Source of the DNA: CAIWHR01 sp963843595
GTDB lineage: Bacteria; Pseudomonadota; Gammaproteobacteria; Burkholderiales; Casimicrobiaceae
Length of the DNA: 64,000 nt
Direction of reading: 5' to 3'
NCBI GenBank assembly: GCA_963843595.1
Contig: CAWJLG010000008.1
Location: 248,001-312,000, forward strand
Shown here piece after piece: positions 1 through 8,545 of this stretch. The notes beneath the pieces were generated by a model. That model did no database searches. It was not told the DNA's origin and saw only the letters and a program-made list of their open reading frames with translations. The position numbers and the translations under genes were made by a program. Numbering within the stretch: position 1 is the first letter of the stretch; every line of letters starts with the position of its first letter.

Positions 1-1456
1 CGCAACGCTCGGTGATGTAGATCGCGGGCTGCCGCCGCTTGCGCGCCTCCCCGCCGGAGTACGTCCGGTGCTCGACCTCGTGGACGAACTTTCTTGCCTT
101 GCCTTCCTCGAGGATCGCGAGCTTGCCGTCCCTGACGTCGATGACGAGACGGCCCGCGGTGAACGTGCCCACGAAGACCACCGACTTGGCGCTCTGGCTG
201 ATGTTGATGAAGCCGCCGGCGCCGGCGAGGCGAGGCCCGAACTTCGACACGTTGAGGTTGCCTTCGCGATCCGCCTGGGCGAGACCCAGGAATGCGAGAT
301 CGAGCCCGCCGCCGTCGTAGAAATCGAACTGGTAGGGCTGGTCGACGATCGCCTGCGTGTTGGTCGCCGCGCCGAAGTTGAGGCCGCCGGCAGGAATGCC
401 CCCGACCACGCCCGGCTCGGTGGTCATCGTGACGAGGTCGATGACCTTCTCCTCGGCGGCCACGCTCGCGACGCCGTCGGGCATCCCGATGCCGAGGTTC
501 ACCACGCTGTTCGGGCGCAGCTCCAGCGCCGCGCGACGGGCGATGATCTTGCGCTCCGACATCTCCATGGGCGCGATCGTCGATGCCGGAACGCGAATCT
601 CGCCGGCGAACGCCGCGCTATACGGTTCGGCGAACGTCTGGAAGTGGTATTCGGGTCTTTCGGCGACGACGACACAATCCACGAGGATGCCCGGGATCTT
701 CACTTGCCGTGAATTGAGCGTCCCGCGCTCGGCGATGCGCTTGACCTGCGCGATCACGATGCCGCCCGAATTGCGCGCGGCCATCGCGATCGCGAGGCCT
801 TCGAGGGTGAGCGCCTCGTGCTCCATCGTGATGTTGCCGTCGGGATCGGCGGTCGTGCCGCGGATGATGCCGATGTTGATCGGGAACGCCTTGTAGAACA
901 GGTATTCCTCACCGCCGATCGGCATCAGCGTGACGAGGTCCTCCTGCGTGCTCGCGTTGATCTTGCCGCCGCCGTGACGCGGGTCGACGAAGGTGTCGAG
1001 GCCGATCCGCGTCAGCGTTCCGGGCTTGCCGGCGGCGATGTCGCGGAACAGGTGCGTGATCACGCCCTGCGGCAGGTTGTACGCCTCGATCTGGTTGCCG
1101 ACGGCGAGGGCCTGAAGCTTGGGTACCAGGCCCCAGTGGCCGCCGACGACGCGTTTGACGAGACCTTTGTAGCCCAGGTGATTGAGCCCGCGGTCCTTGC
1201 CGTCGCCCTGGCCGGCGGCATAGACGAGCGTCAGATCGCGCGGATTGCCGATTCCTTCGGGCGACTCCTTCGACGACTCGAGAAAACGTTCCTCGAGCGC
1301 AACCGCGATGTTCTCCGGAAAACCGATGCCGACGAAACCGGTCGTGGCGAGCGTGTCGCCGTCGCGAATCAGCGCGACCGCCTCGCGCGCGGTGACGATC
1401 TTGCCGTGCTCGAAGGTGCGCAGCGCGTCGAGCAGGCGCTGGGTGTCCTGTGCCAT
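1..1456 (-). CDS. YdiF-type acyl-CoA:acetate/3-ketoacid (propionate) CoA-transferase, 3' end cut by the window
   Basis: About 485 codons are visible and the C-terminus runs off position 1, ending ...YITERC, which in this family lies near the end of the CoA-transferase core. It reads as a fused alpha/beta family I CoA-transferase that moves CoA between short acyl groups in the cytoplasm. The catalytic glutamate is in the EPGVVGG motif (Glu347, codon at 416-418). The N-terminal half has TTGFVGIGFPENIA, and AAGQGDGKDRGLNHLG matches the alpha-domain CoA site. The start ATG at 1456 has AGGAGAG five bases upstream. It stands alone, followed upstream by 237 bases without a gene before the tRNA. Propionate or acetate specificity cannot be read from sequence. 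Confidence 0.9.
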   Translation of the reverse strand, partial: MAQDTQRLLDALRTFEHGKIVTAREAVALIRDGDTLATTGFVGIGFPENIAVALEERFLESSKESPEGIGNPRDLTLVYAAGQGDGKDRGLNHLGYKGLVKRVVGGHWGLVPKLQALAVGNQIEAYNLPQGVITHLFRDIAAGKPGTLTRIGLDTFVDPRHGGGKINASTQEDLVTLMPIGGEEYLFYKAFPINIGIIRGTTADPDGNITMEHEALTLEGLAIAMAARNSGGIVIAQVKRIAERGTLNSRQVKIPGILVDCVVVAERPEYHFQTFAEPYSAAFAGEIRVPASTIAPMEMSERKIIARRAALELRPNSVVNLGIGMPDGVASVAAEEKVIDLVTMTTEPGVVGGIPAGGLNFGAATNTQAIVDQPYQFDFYDGGGLDLAFLGLAQADREGNLNVSKFGPRLAGAGGFINISQSAKSVVFVGTFTAGRLVIDVRDGKLAILEEGKARKFVHEVEHRTYSGGEARKRRQPAIYITERC

Positions 1457-1657
1457 GGATCGCTCTCCTCTTGCCGGCCGACAACCGAAGCGGCCGCGTC
1501 GTCGACATGGTAAACGGGCACAGGACAATGCGGGCTGCGGCAGGTCAACGGTGAAGAGGTTGCCGCGGGGCGCGGCCGGAAGCGCCGGTGCAGGCCGACC
1601 GCCGCTGGTGGGTCACGGCTGGCGCATGCGAGCGTGTTGCGCCGGGCGGGAGCAAAT

Positions 1658-1686
1658 GAAAAGGGCTTGCATCGCTGCAAGCCCTC
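1658..1686 (-). terminator. Rho-independent terminator after the tRNA
   Basis: A perfect 10-bp inverted repeat (1662-1671 with 1676-1685, loop TCGC) lies 8 bases beyond the tRNA 3' end. On the minus strand it is followed by TTTT. The position and shape fit termination of the tRNA transcript. Confidence 0.8.
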
Positions 1687-1693
1687 GGGTGTC

Positions 1694-1770
1694 TGGTGGC
1701 GAACCAGGGACTCGAACCCCGGACCAAAGGATTATGATTCCTCTGCTCTAACCAGCTGAGCTAGTTCGCC
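1694..1770 (-). tRNA. tRNA with CAU anticodon (tRNA-Ile2 or elongator tRNA-Met)
   Basis: 77 nt with an encoded CCA (1694-1696). The acceptor stem pairs GGCGAAC with GTTCGCC, the D arm has AGCTCAGCTGGTTAGAGC, and the T loop has GTTCGAGTC. The anticodon loop ATCATAA carries CAU. A CAU tRNA without initiator features (there is no C1-A72 mismatch) is either elongator Met or the lysidine-modified Ile2. The TTTGGTC variable region resembles Ile2, but this is not decisive. Confidence 0.93.
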
Positions 1771-1780
1771 AAGGGGCGGA

Positions 1781-1810
1781 ATTATAAGCGATTCCCGCCC
1801 TCGGGGTCAA
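1781..1810 (-). promoter_or_regulatory. Sigma-70 promoter of the tRNA gene
   Basis: On the minus strand there is TTGACC (1810-1805), an 18-base spacer, then a perfect TATAAT (1786-1781). The GC-rich stretch that follows, ten bases before the tRNA 5' end, is typical of a stable-RNA discriminator. Confidence 0.85.
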
Positions 1811-1871
1811 AGTCGGTGACGACCGATCCTGCCGTGCTAGATTCGAACCGCCCCGCAATGCTACGCATCCG

Positions 1872-2643
1872 ATGACCGCCTGGCTGCCGGACGCGCCGTG
1901 GTACGTCCTGGCCGCCCTCCCCTTCGTCGTTTTCGCCGCCTACACGATGTTCGGCGCGACCGGCTTCGGCTCGTCGATCATTGCGGTGCCGGCGATTGCG
2001 CACTTCTTCCCGCTTACGTTTGCGGTGCCGCTGGTGACCGCACTCGACTGCACGGCGACGGCGAACGCGAGCTGGCGGCAGTGGCGGCATGCCGATTTCA
2101 CCGAGTTCCGGTGGCTGATCCCCGCGATGCTGATCGGAATCGGCGCCGGCACGACGCTGCTCGTCAATCTGCCGCGCGGTCCGGCGCTGCTGGCGCTCGG
2201 GATGTTCGTCACGGGTTATGGCCTCTACCTCCTCGCCGGGCGCCGCGAATGGCGGTCGGTGCGACCTTTCTGGGCCTGGCCGATCGGGCTTGTCGGCGGC
2301 GTGGTGTCCGTCCTCTTCGGAACGGGGGGGCCCATCTACATGGTCTATCTGTCGGCGCGCATTCGCGACAAGACCACACTGCGCGCGACGTCCTCGGTGC
2401 TGGTCACGCTGTCGGTGTTCGTGCGAACGACGGTCTTCGTCGCGACCGGACTGCTTACGCATGTTGCCGTTGCTCGTTGCGGCGGCGGCACTGTTGCCGT
2501 TCATGTTCGGCGGCTTCTGGTTCGGCAACCGGTTGCACCATGCGCTTTCGCGCGCCGGTGTGCTGCGCCTGATCGCGGGGCTGCTGGTCGCGAACGGCCT
2601 CCTGCTCGCGCTGCGCGCGCTGGCCATGCTGCGGGGCGGCTGA
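1872..2643 (+). pseudogene. TauE/SafE-family membrane permease, frameshifted
   Basis: The two halves lie in different frames. The first, from ATG 1872, has the TauE/SafE pattern: repeated hydrophobic helices, FGATGFGSSIIAVPA near residue 27 and GGVVSVLFGTGGP near residue 140. It is good until about 2455 (…VATGLLTH). The C-terminal helices (LPLLVAAAALLPFMFGG to the stop at 2643) are in the next frame. Joined, they give about 256 aa, the normal length for this anion-export family. The shift equals one extra base (or two lost) near 2455-2465. Either a sequencing insertion or a real lesion is possible. Substrate is unknown; sulfite or sulfonates are typical. No clear ribosome binding site is visible. 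Confidence 0.75.
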
Positions 2644-2749
2644 ACCCGACCGGCGTCGTGCGCGGTCGCCTTCTGCGCGCCAAGCAAGCGACGCAGGGCA
2701 GGGCGCGGATCGCCGCCCGCGGCGCTTTCCGGACTCCGCGCCGATTGAT

Positions 2750-3190
2750 TCAGGCGAGCCGGCGCTTCAGATAGCGCATGACCGGGCCGATCAGCGGCAG
2801 CTTCGCATACAGCTCGTCCGCAGCATCCCAGTAGTCTCGGTGGTACGCGATACGACCGGAGGCGTCGAATTTCAGATGCGACGCCCCGTGGATCTTCTGC
2901 ACGACCTCCGACTTGTACGAGCGCATGCGGAACGTCATGTCCCAGGTCAGCAGCGCACCACCCTCGTCGACGACGGTGGCGAGGATCGTGAACTTGCAAT
3001 CGGCGAGCCTCTCGAACATGTCGGCGAAGATCCGTCGGATGGCGGCGACGCCGCGGACATTGTTGAAGGGGTCGCGGAACAATGCATCGGGCGCGTAGAC
3101 ATCGCCGATCCGGTCGACGTCGTCGGGCGTGAGCGCTTCGTAGAACGCGACGGCGCGCGCCACCGCTTCGCGCGTATCGAGCGCCGTCAC
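2750..3190 (-). CDS. NTF2-like (SnoaL-type) protein, last gene of the light-cluster operon
   Basis: 146 aa with the cone-shaped NTF2 fold pattern: an N-terminal helix (AVARAVAFYEALTPDDVD), IGDVYAPDALFRDPFNNVRG, then beta strands ending YHRDYWDAADELYAKLPLIG. Such proteins bind small hydrophobic ligands or act as isomerase or hydrolase-like enzymes, and no specific reaction can be assigned. The GTG start (3190) overlaps the SDR stop as GTGA, so it is translationally coupled. In related bacteria an NTF2 protein accompanies the cfa/DUF1365/FAD-oxidoreductase genes, which suggests a role in the same lipid modification. Confidence 0.85.
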   Translation of the reverse strand: MTALDTREAVARAVAFYEALTPDDVDRIGDVYAPDALFRDPFNNVRGVAAIRRIFADMFERLADCKFTILATVVDEGGALLTWDMTFRMRSYKSEVVQKIHGASHLKFDASGRIAYHRDYWDAADELYAKLPLIGPVMRYLKRRLA

Positions 3191-3972
3191 AGGCCGGTCG
3201 CCTTGCGCACCGCGGCGAAGTACTGGCGGTACGGCAATAGTTGAAGGAGCTTGAGCTGCCGGGTGAACGCGCGCGGGAAGTGAATCTCGAAGTCGCCGCG
3301 TTCGATCCCCGCGACGATCTCGCGTGCGGCCTCTTCGGCGGTGATGAGGTGCGGCATTCTGAACGCGTTCTTCGCCGTCAGCGGCGTGGCGACGAAGCCC
3401 GGGTTGATGAGGTAGACGGCCAGTCCCTTGGGATGGAGGTCGAGATACAGGGTCTCCGTGAAGTTGATCAGCGCCGCCTTCGACGCGCCATAGATGAGCG
3501 CCTTCGGCAGGCCGCGGTAGCCGGCAACGCTCGACACGATCCCGATGCCGCCGTTACCCTGGGCGAGCAGGCCCGGCAGCACCGCGGCGACGGTCGCGAT
3601 CGGCCCGTTCAGATTGACTTCGAGCAGCGCGTCGGCGTCGGCTTCGGTGAGTTCCCACGCCCGGATCTCCTTGTGCGTGCCGGCGACGACGAGCACGAGG
3701 TCGCAGCCGCCCCATTCGGACCGGATCCGCTCCCACGCCGCCGCGACCTCGGCGCCTTTCGTGAAATCGAGCGGGGCGATCAGCGCGCGCGGACTGTTCT
3801 CCGCGACGCCGCGCAGCTTGTCTTCCGAGCGGGCCGAGAGCGCCACCCGCGCACCGGCGGCCAGCAAAGCGTGCGCCGTCGCTGCGCCGATGCCGTACGA
3901 CGCGCCGATGACCCAGATACGTGCCTCGGGCCATGCGGGCGGGGGTGGATTGAGCGGCGCGAAAAGTCGCAC
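3187..3972 (-). CDS. Short-chain dehydrogenase/reductase (classical SDR)
   Basis: 261 aa. The cofactor motif GASYGIG lies at residues 23-29, followed by LSARSEDKL, which favours NADP(H). NLNG, the SSVAGY active-site serine and YGASK (Tyr-x3-Lys) are all present, so the enzyme should be active. Start GTG 3972, seven bases after the DUF3833 stop. It is eighth in the operon and probably oxidises or reduces a lipid-derived carbonyl or alcohol. That substrate is inferred from neighbours only. Confidence 0.88.
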   Translation of the reverse strand: MRLFAPLNPPPPAWPEARIWVIGASYGIGAATAHALLAAGARVALSARSEDKLRGVAENSPRALIAPLDFTKGAEVAAAWERIRSEWGGCDLVLVVAGTHKEIRAWELTEADADALLEVNLNGPIATVAAVLPGLLAQGNGGIGIVSSVAGYRGLPKALIYGASKAALINFTETLYLDLHPKGLAVYLINPGFVATPLTAKNAFRMPHLITAEEAAREIVAGIERGDFEIHFPRAFTRQLKLLQLLPYRQYFAAVRKATGL

Positions 3973-3979
3973 GACGACC

Positions 3980-4501
3980 TCAGCGTTTGCGGAACGAGAG
4001 CGTCACCTCGCCGACACGGAAGCCGAATTTCGACATCGTCGTCCGGTTCAGCATCGTCTTCTCGTCGATGAGGTACATCCAGTCGTCCATGTCCACGTTC
4101 CACACCTTGCCGTCGACGGGCAGCGCGAGCACGTAGTTCCAGTGCAGCGCGTTTCCCTGCGCCTGGCCCTGTGCCGTGCCAACGACATCGGCGGCGGTGC
4201 CGGTATAGCGGTCCTCGTCCTTCGTGAGCGTCCAGACGCGCTGCTGTTTCTCGCCATCGACATACTCGAAGTGCTCATCCAGCGTCCCGCGATTGCCTTC
4301 CCACCTGGCGTCGATGCGGACGTAGAACCGCTTGAGCACCTTGCCGGAACGGTCCTGGAACATTCCCCATCCGTCGATGGTGCCGTTGAAATACTGCGCG
4401 AGATCGAGCGGCGGTTTTTCGGATCGGTAGTCGGTGACGTCGGTCGTTGCGCAACCGACGAGGACGGCGGCGGCGAGCACCGCAAGCGTGGGCTTGAGCA
4501 T
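3980..4501 (-). CDS. DUF3833 lipoprotein
   Basis: 173 aa. It starts with a signal peptide and lipobox (LAAAVLVGCATTD, Cys at about 17), so it is probably anchored in a membrane on the periplasmic side. The rest matches DUF3833: LDLAQYFNGTIDGWGMFQDRSG, DEHFEYVDGEKQQRVW, NVDMDDWMYLIDEKTMLNRTTMSKFG. The function of the family is unknown. It recurs in light-responsive clusters with cfa and DUF1365. The ATG (4501) shares a base with the MFS stop. The frameshifted MFS frame runs straight into this gene without a stop, which can mislead automatic callers into one 612-aa protein. Confidence 0.88.
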   Translation of the reverse strand: MLKPTLAVLAAAVLVGCATTDVTDYRSEKPPLDLAQYFNGTIDGWGMFQDRSGKVLKRFYVRIDARWEGNRGTLDEHFEYVDGEKQQRVWTLTKDEDRYTGTAADVVGTAQGQAQGNALHWNYVLALPVDGKVWNVDMDDWMYLIDEKTMLNRTTMSKFGFRVGEVTLSFRKR

Positions 4502-5818
4502 CAGGCGTTCCTCCTTGCGAGGGCGTGGAAACGATAGAGCGTGGCGATGGCGCCGAGCTTGAGCGCGCAGGGTACTGCAGCGTAGACGAAGGCGAGCGCG
4601 GACAGCGCGCCGGGAGATCGGGTTCCCGGGCTGTAGCCAAGCGCCGCGAGCAGGGGCAGCCCGATACCGGCCGCGAGCGCGAGATTGAGCTTGGTGGCCA
4701 GCGTCCACAGCCCGAAGTAGGCGCCGGCGGGCCGTTGCTCGCCGTCGCGGCCGATCACGTCGGCGAGCAGTGACGGGGGCAATGCAAGATCGGCGCCCAG
4801 CGCAAGCCCCGACAGGACGCAAATCGCGGCATAGGCCTTCGTGTCCCCGGCCGACAGGCCCCAAGCCCATACGAACGCGACGATCGCCGCGACCATGGCG
4901 ATCGCCCACGCATGCACCTTGCCCAGGCGCGCGGACAGGCGCACCCAGACCGGCAGACCGGCGGCGCCGGCGACGAAATACAGCGCGAGGAAGACAGCCC
5001 TGCTGCGCGTCGGCCGCGAGCACGTCGGCGATGAAGAACAGCACGAGCGTTGCCGGAATGGCCGACGCGATGCCGTTCGCCATGAATGCGGCGATGAGGC
5101 GCCGAAACAAAGGATCGGCCAGCGGCGCGATGAGCCCAGTCCAGGTCGCACCCGGTGCGATCGTTGGCCGCGGGGCCGCAGGCGCGCGCAGCGTCACCGC
5201 CACACACAGCACGACGAAGCCGGCGAACAGCGCGGCGAAGATCGGCAACCCGCTCTCCGCCTGACCGGGCGGGGCGAGGAGGGTTGGCGCAACGCTGGCG
5301 GTGACCACGCCGACCAGAGCCAGGCCTTCCCGCACCGCGGTGATCCGCGTCCGCTCGTCGGGATCCTGCGAAAGCTCTGCGCCCCATGCGTTGTGGTTGA
5401 TCATTGCCAGCGAGAATGCGGCATAGACGATTGCCAGTGCGAGGCCGAGCCAGACGGCGAGCGGGCCCTCCGCGCGCGGCACCGGGAAGAACAGCGCCAC
5501 CATTCCGAGCCCCAGCACCGGGGCCGCCGCGGCGATCAGGCGCTTGCGCGAACGAGCATGGTCGCTCCAGACGCCGAGCAACGGATCGAGAATGCCGTCG
5601 GCGAGCCGGAGGACGAGGAGCAGCGTCCCGAGGAGCGCGAGGTTGACGCCGAGGTGGTCGCCATAGAACTTCGGCAGGTGAACGTACAGGGGCAGTGCCG
5701 CCATCGCGAGCGGCATGCCGAACAGGCCATAGGCGAAGACGGCCGGCAGCGACAGACGTGGCGTCGCTCCGGCACCGTGCGCCGCGTGCGCGATCACGGC
5801 GTTCTCTTCGCCGCGCAC
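4501..5818 (-). pseudogene. MFS transporter of the GPH/MFS_2 type, frameshifted
   Basis: The N-terminal helices (LPAVFAYGLFGMPLAMAALPLYV, LADGILDPLLGVWSDHARSRKRL) are in one frame and the C-terminal ones (VFLALYFVAGAAGLPVWVRL to YRFHALARRNA) in the next. The break is at the GGG near 5000 (…ADAQQ then GCLPRAV). Removing one G gives ADAQQAVFLALYFVAG and a 438-aa protein, normal for the glycoside-pentoside-hexuronide/MFS_2 group. The WSDHARSRKR loop is the typical MFS motif. Start is GTG 5818 or GTG 5797, the latter with GAAGAG upstream. Its place in the operon suggests a lipid or lipid-precursor substrate (MFS_2 members can move lysolipids), but this is inference. The frameshift looks like a one-base insertion in a homopolymer. 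Confidence 0.78.
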
Positions 5819-5864
5819 CGGTTACGAGTAGCGCAACACGTCTCGCTGCAGTCCTGCGGGGCGC

Positions 5865-6447
5865 TCACGGCGTTTCGCCGAGGAGCTTCTTGCGGAAATC
5901 GGCGCGGGACGACTTCGGGTCGAGCCATATGCCGAAGAACGCGCGCGCGAATTGCGGATCGGCGACCTCGCCGATGAAGGCGCCGTTGAGAAAGTAGCGA
6001 ACGATGCCGGGCGGAAGATGTAGGCCGGTAATCCGGTCGTCCTTGTCGACGTTGGGGAAGATCCGCCGCATGGCCTCGCCCCAACGCGTTCGCTCTTCCG
6101 GTGTGCCGCGGCCGATGCCCTCGATTTCGGCGATGCTCCGTTCGGCGATGCGCACGCCGTCGAGACTGCGGTGGTAGTGAAGGTCGATCAGATACGTGGC
6201 GTCGGGGCGCCACACGTGGCCCTCTCCCCAGAACCAACCGTCGTAGATCGACAGTCCGAGGAAGGTCATTTCGCCGCCGCCTTGCGGCCGCAACTCCGGC
6301 GCAAGCGCCGCGACCGAGGGCGGCAGCGGCGGCGCAGGAACGACCTTGTGGTTCGCCGGCGCCGGTGCCGACGATCATCGTCGCGGCGAGAGCGACCGCC
6401 ACACCGAGGTTCCGGTCAGCGCGCGACCAGCGTGTACTGGTGGACAT
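5865..6447 (-). pseudogene. Chalcone-isomerase-like secreted protein, probable frameshift in the signal peptide
   Basis: The mature part (GEMTFLGLSIYDGWFWGEG … LNGAFIGEVADPQFARAFFGIWLDPKSSRADFRKKLLG) matches the periplasmic chalcone-isomerase-like family. Its frame has only a TTG at 6293 and an upstream TGA, with no proper N-terminus. The adjacent frame offers MSTSTRWSRADRNLGVAVAL… from ATG 6447, a good signal peptide that overlaps the CFA gene end by 32 bases. One extra base between about 6340 and 6390 would join the two, giving roughly 190 aa. The family lacks flavonoid chemistry in bacteria and its role is unknown. It is a usual member of LitR-linked clusters. If the shift is real, only the unsecreted 142-aa form could be made. 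Confidence 0.72.
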
Positions 6448-7669
6448 CCGTCGATCCGCTGTCGAAGCCGGCGATGCAGTAGGCGAGATAGAACCGCCAG
6501 CAGCGGATGAATCGCTCGTCGAAGCCCTGCGCGCGCACCTGCGGCAGGGCGGCATCGAACGCGTCCCGCCAGCGCCTGAGCGTCGCGGCATAGTCGGGTC
6601 CGAATGCCAGCGCATTGTCGATGGTGAGCTCCGCGCGGTGCGCCTCCGTGGCGAATCGCGACGGCGAGGCGAGCATGCCGCCGGGAAAGACGTATTGCTG
6701 GATGAAATCCGATTGCATGCGGTAGCGCTCGAACCGGGCATCCGCGATCGTGATGGTCTGGATGCACGCGCGGGCGCCCGGGGCCAGCACCTCGCGCAGC
6801 TTGCGGAAGTACGCGGGCCACCACTTCTCGCCGACCGCCTCGAACATCTCGATCGACGCGACGCCGTCGAAGCGGCCCCGCAGGTCGCGGTAGTCCTGGA
6901 GCCGGAATTCGACGCGATCGGCGAGCCCGGCGCGCGCGAGCCGCTCGCGGGCGTACGCGGTCTGCGCGTCGGACAGCGACAGGCCGGTGACGCGATAGCC
7001 GGCGCGCGCGGCGGCCTCCGCGAAGCCGCCCCAGCCGCAACCGATTTCCAGAATGCGGGCCCCCGCGGGTAGCGCCAGCTCGGCGAGGATGCGCTCGTAC
7101 TTCGCGGTTTGCGCTGCGGCGAGGGTGCGCCCGGTGTCGCCGCCGAACAGCGCCGACGAGTACGTCATCGTCGGATCGAGCCACAATCCGTAGAAATCGT
7201 TGCCGAGGTCGTAGTGGGCGACGATGTTCCTGCGCGCCTGCCGGTGGCTGTTCGAATTCAGCCAGTGCCTGAGCCGGAACAGCGCCTGCTGCCACCAGCG
7301 TCCGTAGAAGGCCTGCTCCAGCGCCGCGTGATTGCGCGCGAGGACCGTCAGCAGCGCCGTGAGATCGGGCGTGTACCAGCGACCATCCATGTAGGCTTCG
7401 GCGAATGCGACGTCGCCGCCGGCCAGGACGTCGCGGGCGAGCCGCCAGTCGGCGAACGAGAATTCGCCGCGACCGGCGCTGTCGCGGCCCGGGCCGAAGC
7501 GGTGCGTCGATCCCGCGGGCGTGTGAATCGTCAGTTCACCGCAGGCCAGACGCGTGAGAAGCGCGAAGAGCATTCGCGCGGACGCCGGTGCGGCGTGAGG
7601 TGGCGGGCTGCGCGTCGCGCCCGCAGGCGCGGCGACGGTAGCGTCGGCCGTGTTCTCCAGACTGGTCAT
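6416..7669 (-). CDS. Cyclopropane-fatty-acyl-phospholipid synthase family methyltransferase
   Basis: 417 aa. It uses S-adenosylmethionine to add a methyl or methylene group to the double bond of an unsaturated acyl chain in membrane phospholipid. The N-terminal lipid-binding part includes GDVAFAEAYMDGRW. The SAM motif is ILEIGCGWGGFAE (about 210-222), followed by GLSLSDAQ, SIEMFEAVGEKWW and QQYVFPGGML, all CFA hallmarks. The ATG (7669) overlaps the DUF1365 stop as ATGA and has GGAGAG upstream. CFA paralogues paired with DUF1365 and an FAD oxidase (for example UfaM in furan fatty acid synthesis) make modified fatty acids under light or singlet oxygen. Whether the product here is cyclopropane or another methylated lipid is open. 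Confidence 0.93.
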   Translation of the reverse strand: MTSLENTADATVAAPAGATRSPPPHAAPASARMLFALLTRLACGELTIHTPAGSTHRFGPGRDSAGRGEFSFADWRLARDVLAGGDVAFAEAYMDGRWYTPDLTALLTVLARNHAALEQAFYGRWWQQALFRLRHWLNSNSHRQARRNIVAHYDLGNDFYGLWLDPTMTYSSALFGGDTGRTLAAAQTAKYERILAELALPAGARILEIGCGWGGFAEAAARAGYRVTGLSLSDAQTAYARERLARAGLADRVEFRLQDYRDLRGRFDGVASIEMFEAVGEKWWPAYFRKLREVLAPGARACIQTITIADARFERYRMQSDFIQQYVFPGGMLASPSRFATEAHRAELTIDNALAFGPDYAATLRRWRDAFDAALPQVRAQGFDERFIRCWRFYLAYCIAGFDSGSTDVHQYTLVAR

Positions 7670-8511
7670 CGGGATGTACTCTCCTGCGGCAGGTCGGGTT
7701 TGGTGAAGAACGGCACGTGTTTGGCGGCGAGCTTGAGCGCCTGCCAGTGGATGCGGACGACAACGCCGAGAGTGAACAGGCGGTACCGCCACACCAGGCC
7801 GCGCACTGCGGCGCGCTCGAGCGGCGACGCGCGCCCGGAAATCGCAGTCTCCAGCAGCGGTTGCGGGCCGTCGTCGTCGAAATAGTCGATCCGCGCGAGC
7901 CAGCGGTCGGCGCCGAAGTGGAACCGGAACGCGTAGTGTCCCTTGACTTCGCAGAAGGGCGACACGTGGAAGGCCTTGCGGGCGCCGAGCGTCTCCCCCG
8001 AAACGAGCGGGCGGCCATCGGGATGGCTGAGCAGGTAGTTGTGTCGCTCGCCGAACGTGTTGCACACCTCGCACAGCACCGCGCGCACGCCGCCGTCGCG
8101 ATCGTGGCAGACCCAGAAGCTGACCGGATTGAACACGTAGCCGAACATCCGCGGAAAGGCGTACACGACGACCTCGCCGTCGGCGCCAATACCGTGCACG
8201 GCGAGCAGGGCGCGGATCCATCCCTCGAGATCGCTGCCATCGCGCGCGCCGTGATCGCGGTCGTGGAAGGACACCGTGCCGCGCGCGTTGTGTGCGATGC
8301 CCCGTCCCGGGAGTTCGGGCAGGCGCGACAGCGGTAGGCGCAGACAGTACGCCGGATACCGGAACGCGTTTGCGGCGGGGCGCCGTCGCCGGTGCATCAC
8401 GTCGCCGTGAATCAATGCAGGGGTGCAGCCGGCCACGGGTGACGCAGCGGTCGCGCTCCCGGATTCGGCGGTGTCGTCGGGGCCGGCGTCGGCGAGCAAG
8501 GCGGCGGTCAT
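7666..8511 (-). CDS. DUF1365 domain protein
   Basis: 281 aa from ATG 8511. Features match DUF1365: ALIHGDVMHRRRRPAANAFRYPAYCL near the start, FPRMFGYVFNPVSFWVC in the middle, EVCNTFGERHNYLL, and HVSPFCEVKGHYAFRF. The conserved His and Asn/Pro positions suggest an enzyme, but no activity is established. It is almost always next to a CFA-type methyltransferase and an FAD amine-oxidase-like protein, as here. There is a 34-base gap from the oxidoreductase and a 4-base ATGA overlap with the CFA gene, so the three are very likely one functional unit. Confidence 0.92.
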   Translation of the reverse strand: MTAALLADAGPDDTAESGSATAASPVAGCTPALIHGDVMHRRRRPAANAFRYPAYCLRLPLSRLPELPGRGIAHNARGTVSFHDRDHGARDGSDLEGWIRALLAVHGIGADGEVVVYAFPRMFGYVFNPVSFWVCHDRDGGVRAVLCEVCNTFGERHNYLLSHPDGRPLVSGETLGARKAFHVSPFCEVKGHYAFRFHFGADRWLARIDYFDDDGPQPLLETAISGRASPLERAAVRGLVWRYRLFTLGVVVRIHWQALKLAAKHVPFFTKPDLPQESTSR

Positions 8512-8545
8512 TGCGGGCGGCGGGACAGGCGGCGGATGGGCAGTG

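Noticed and set aside
3980..5818. A single 612-aa MFS-DUF3833 fusion protein
   Set aside because: The apparent fusion arises because the frameshifted MFS frame happens to run into DUF3833. DUF3833 has its own lipobox start at 4501, and the true MFS C-terminus is in the next frame.
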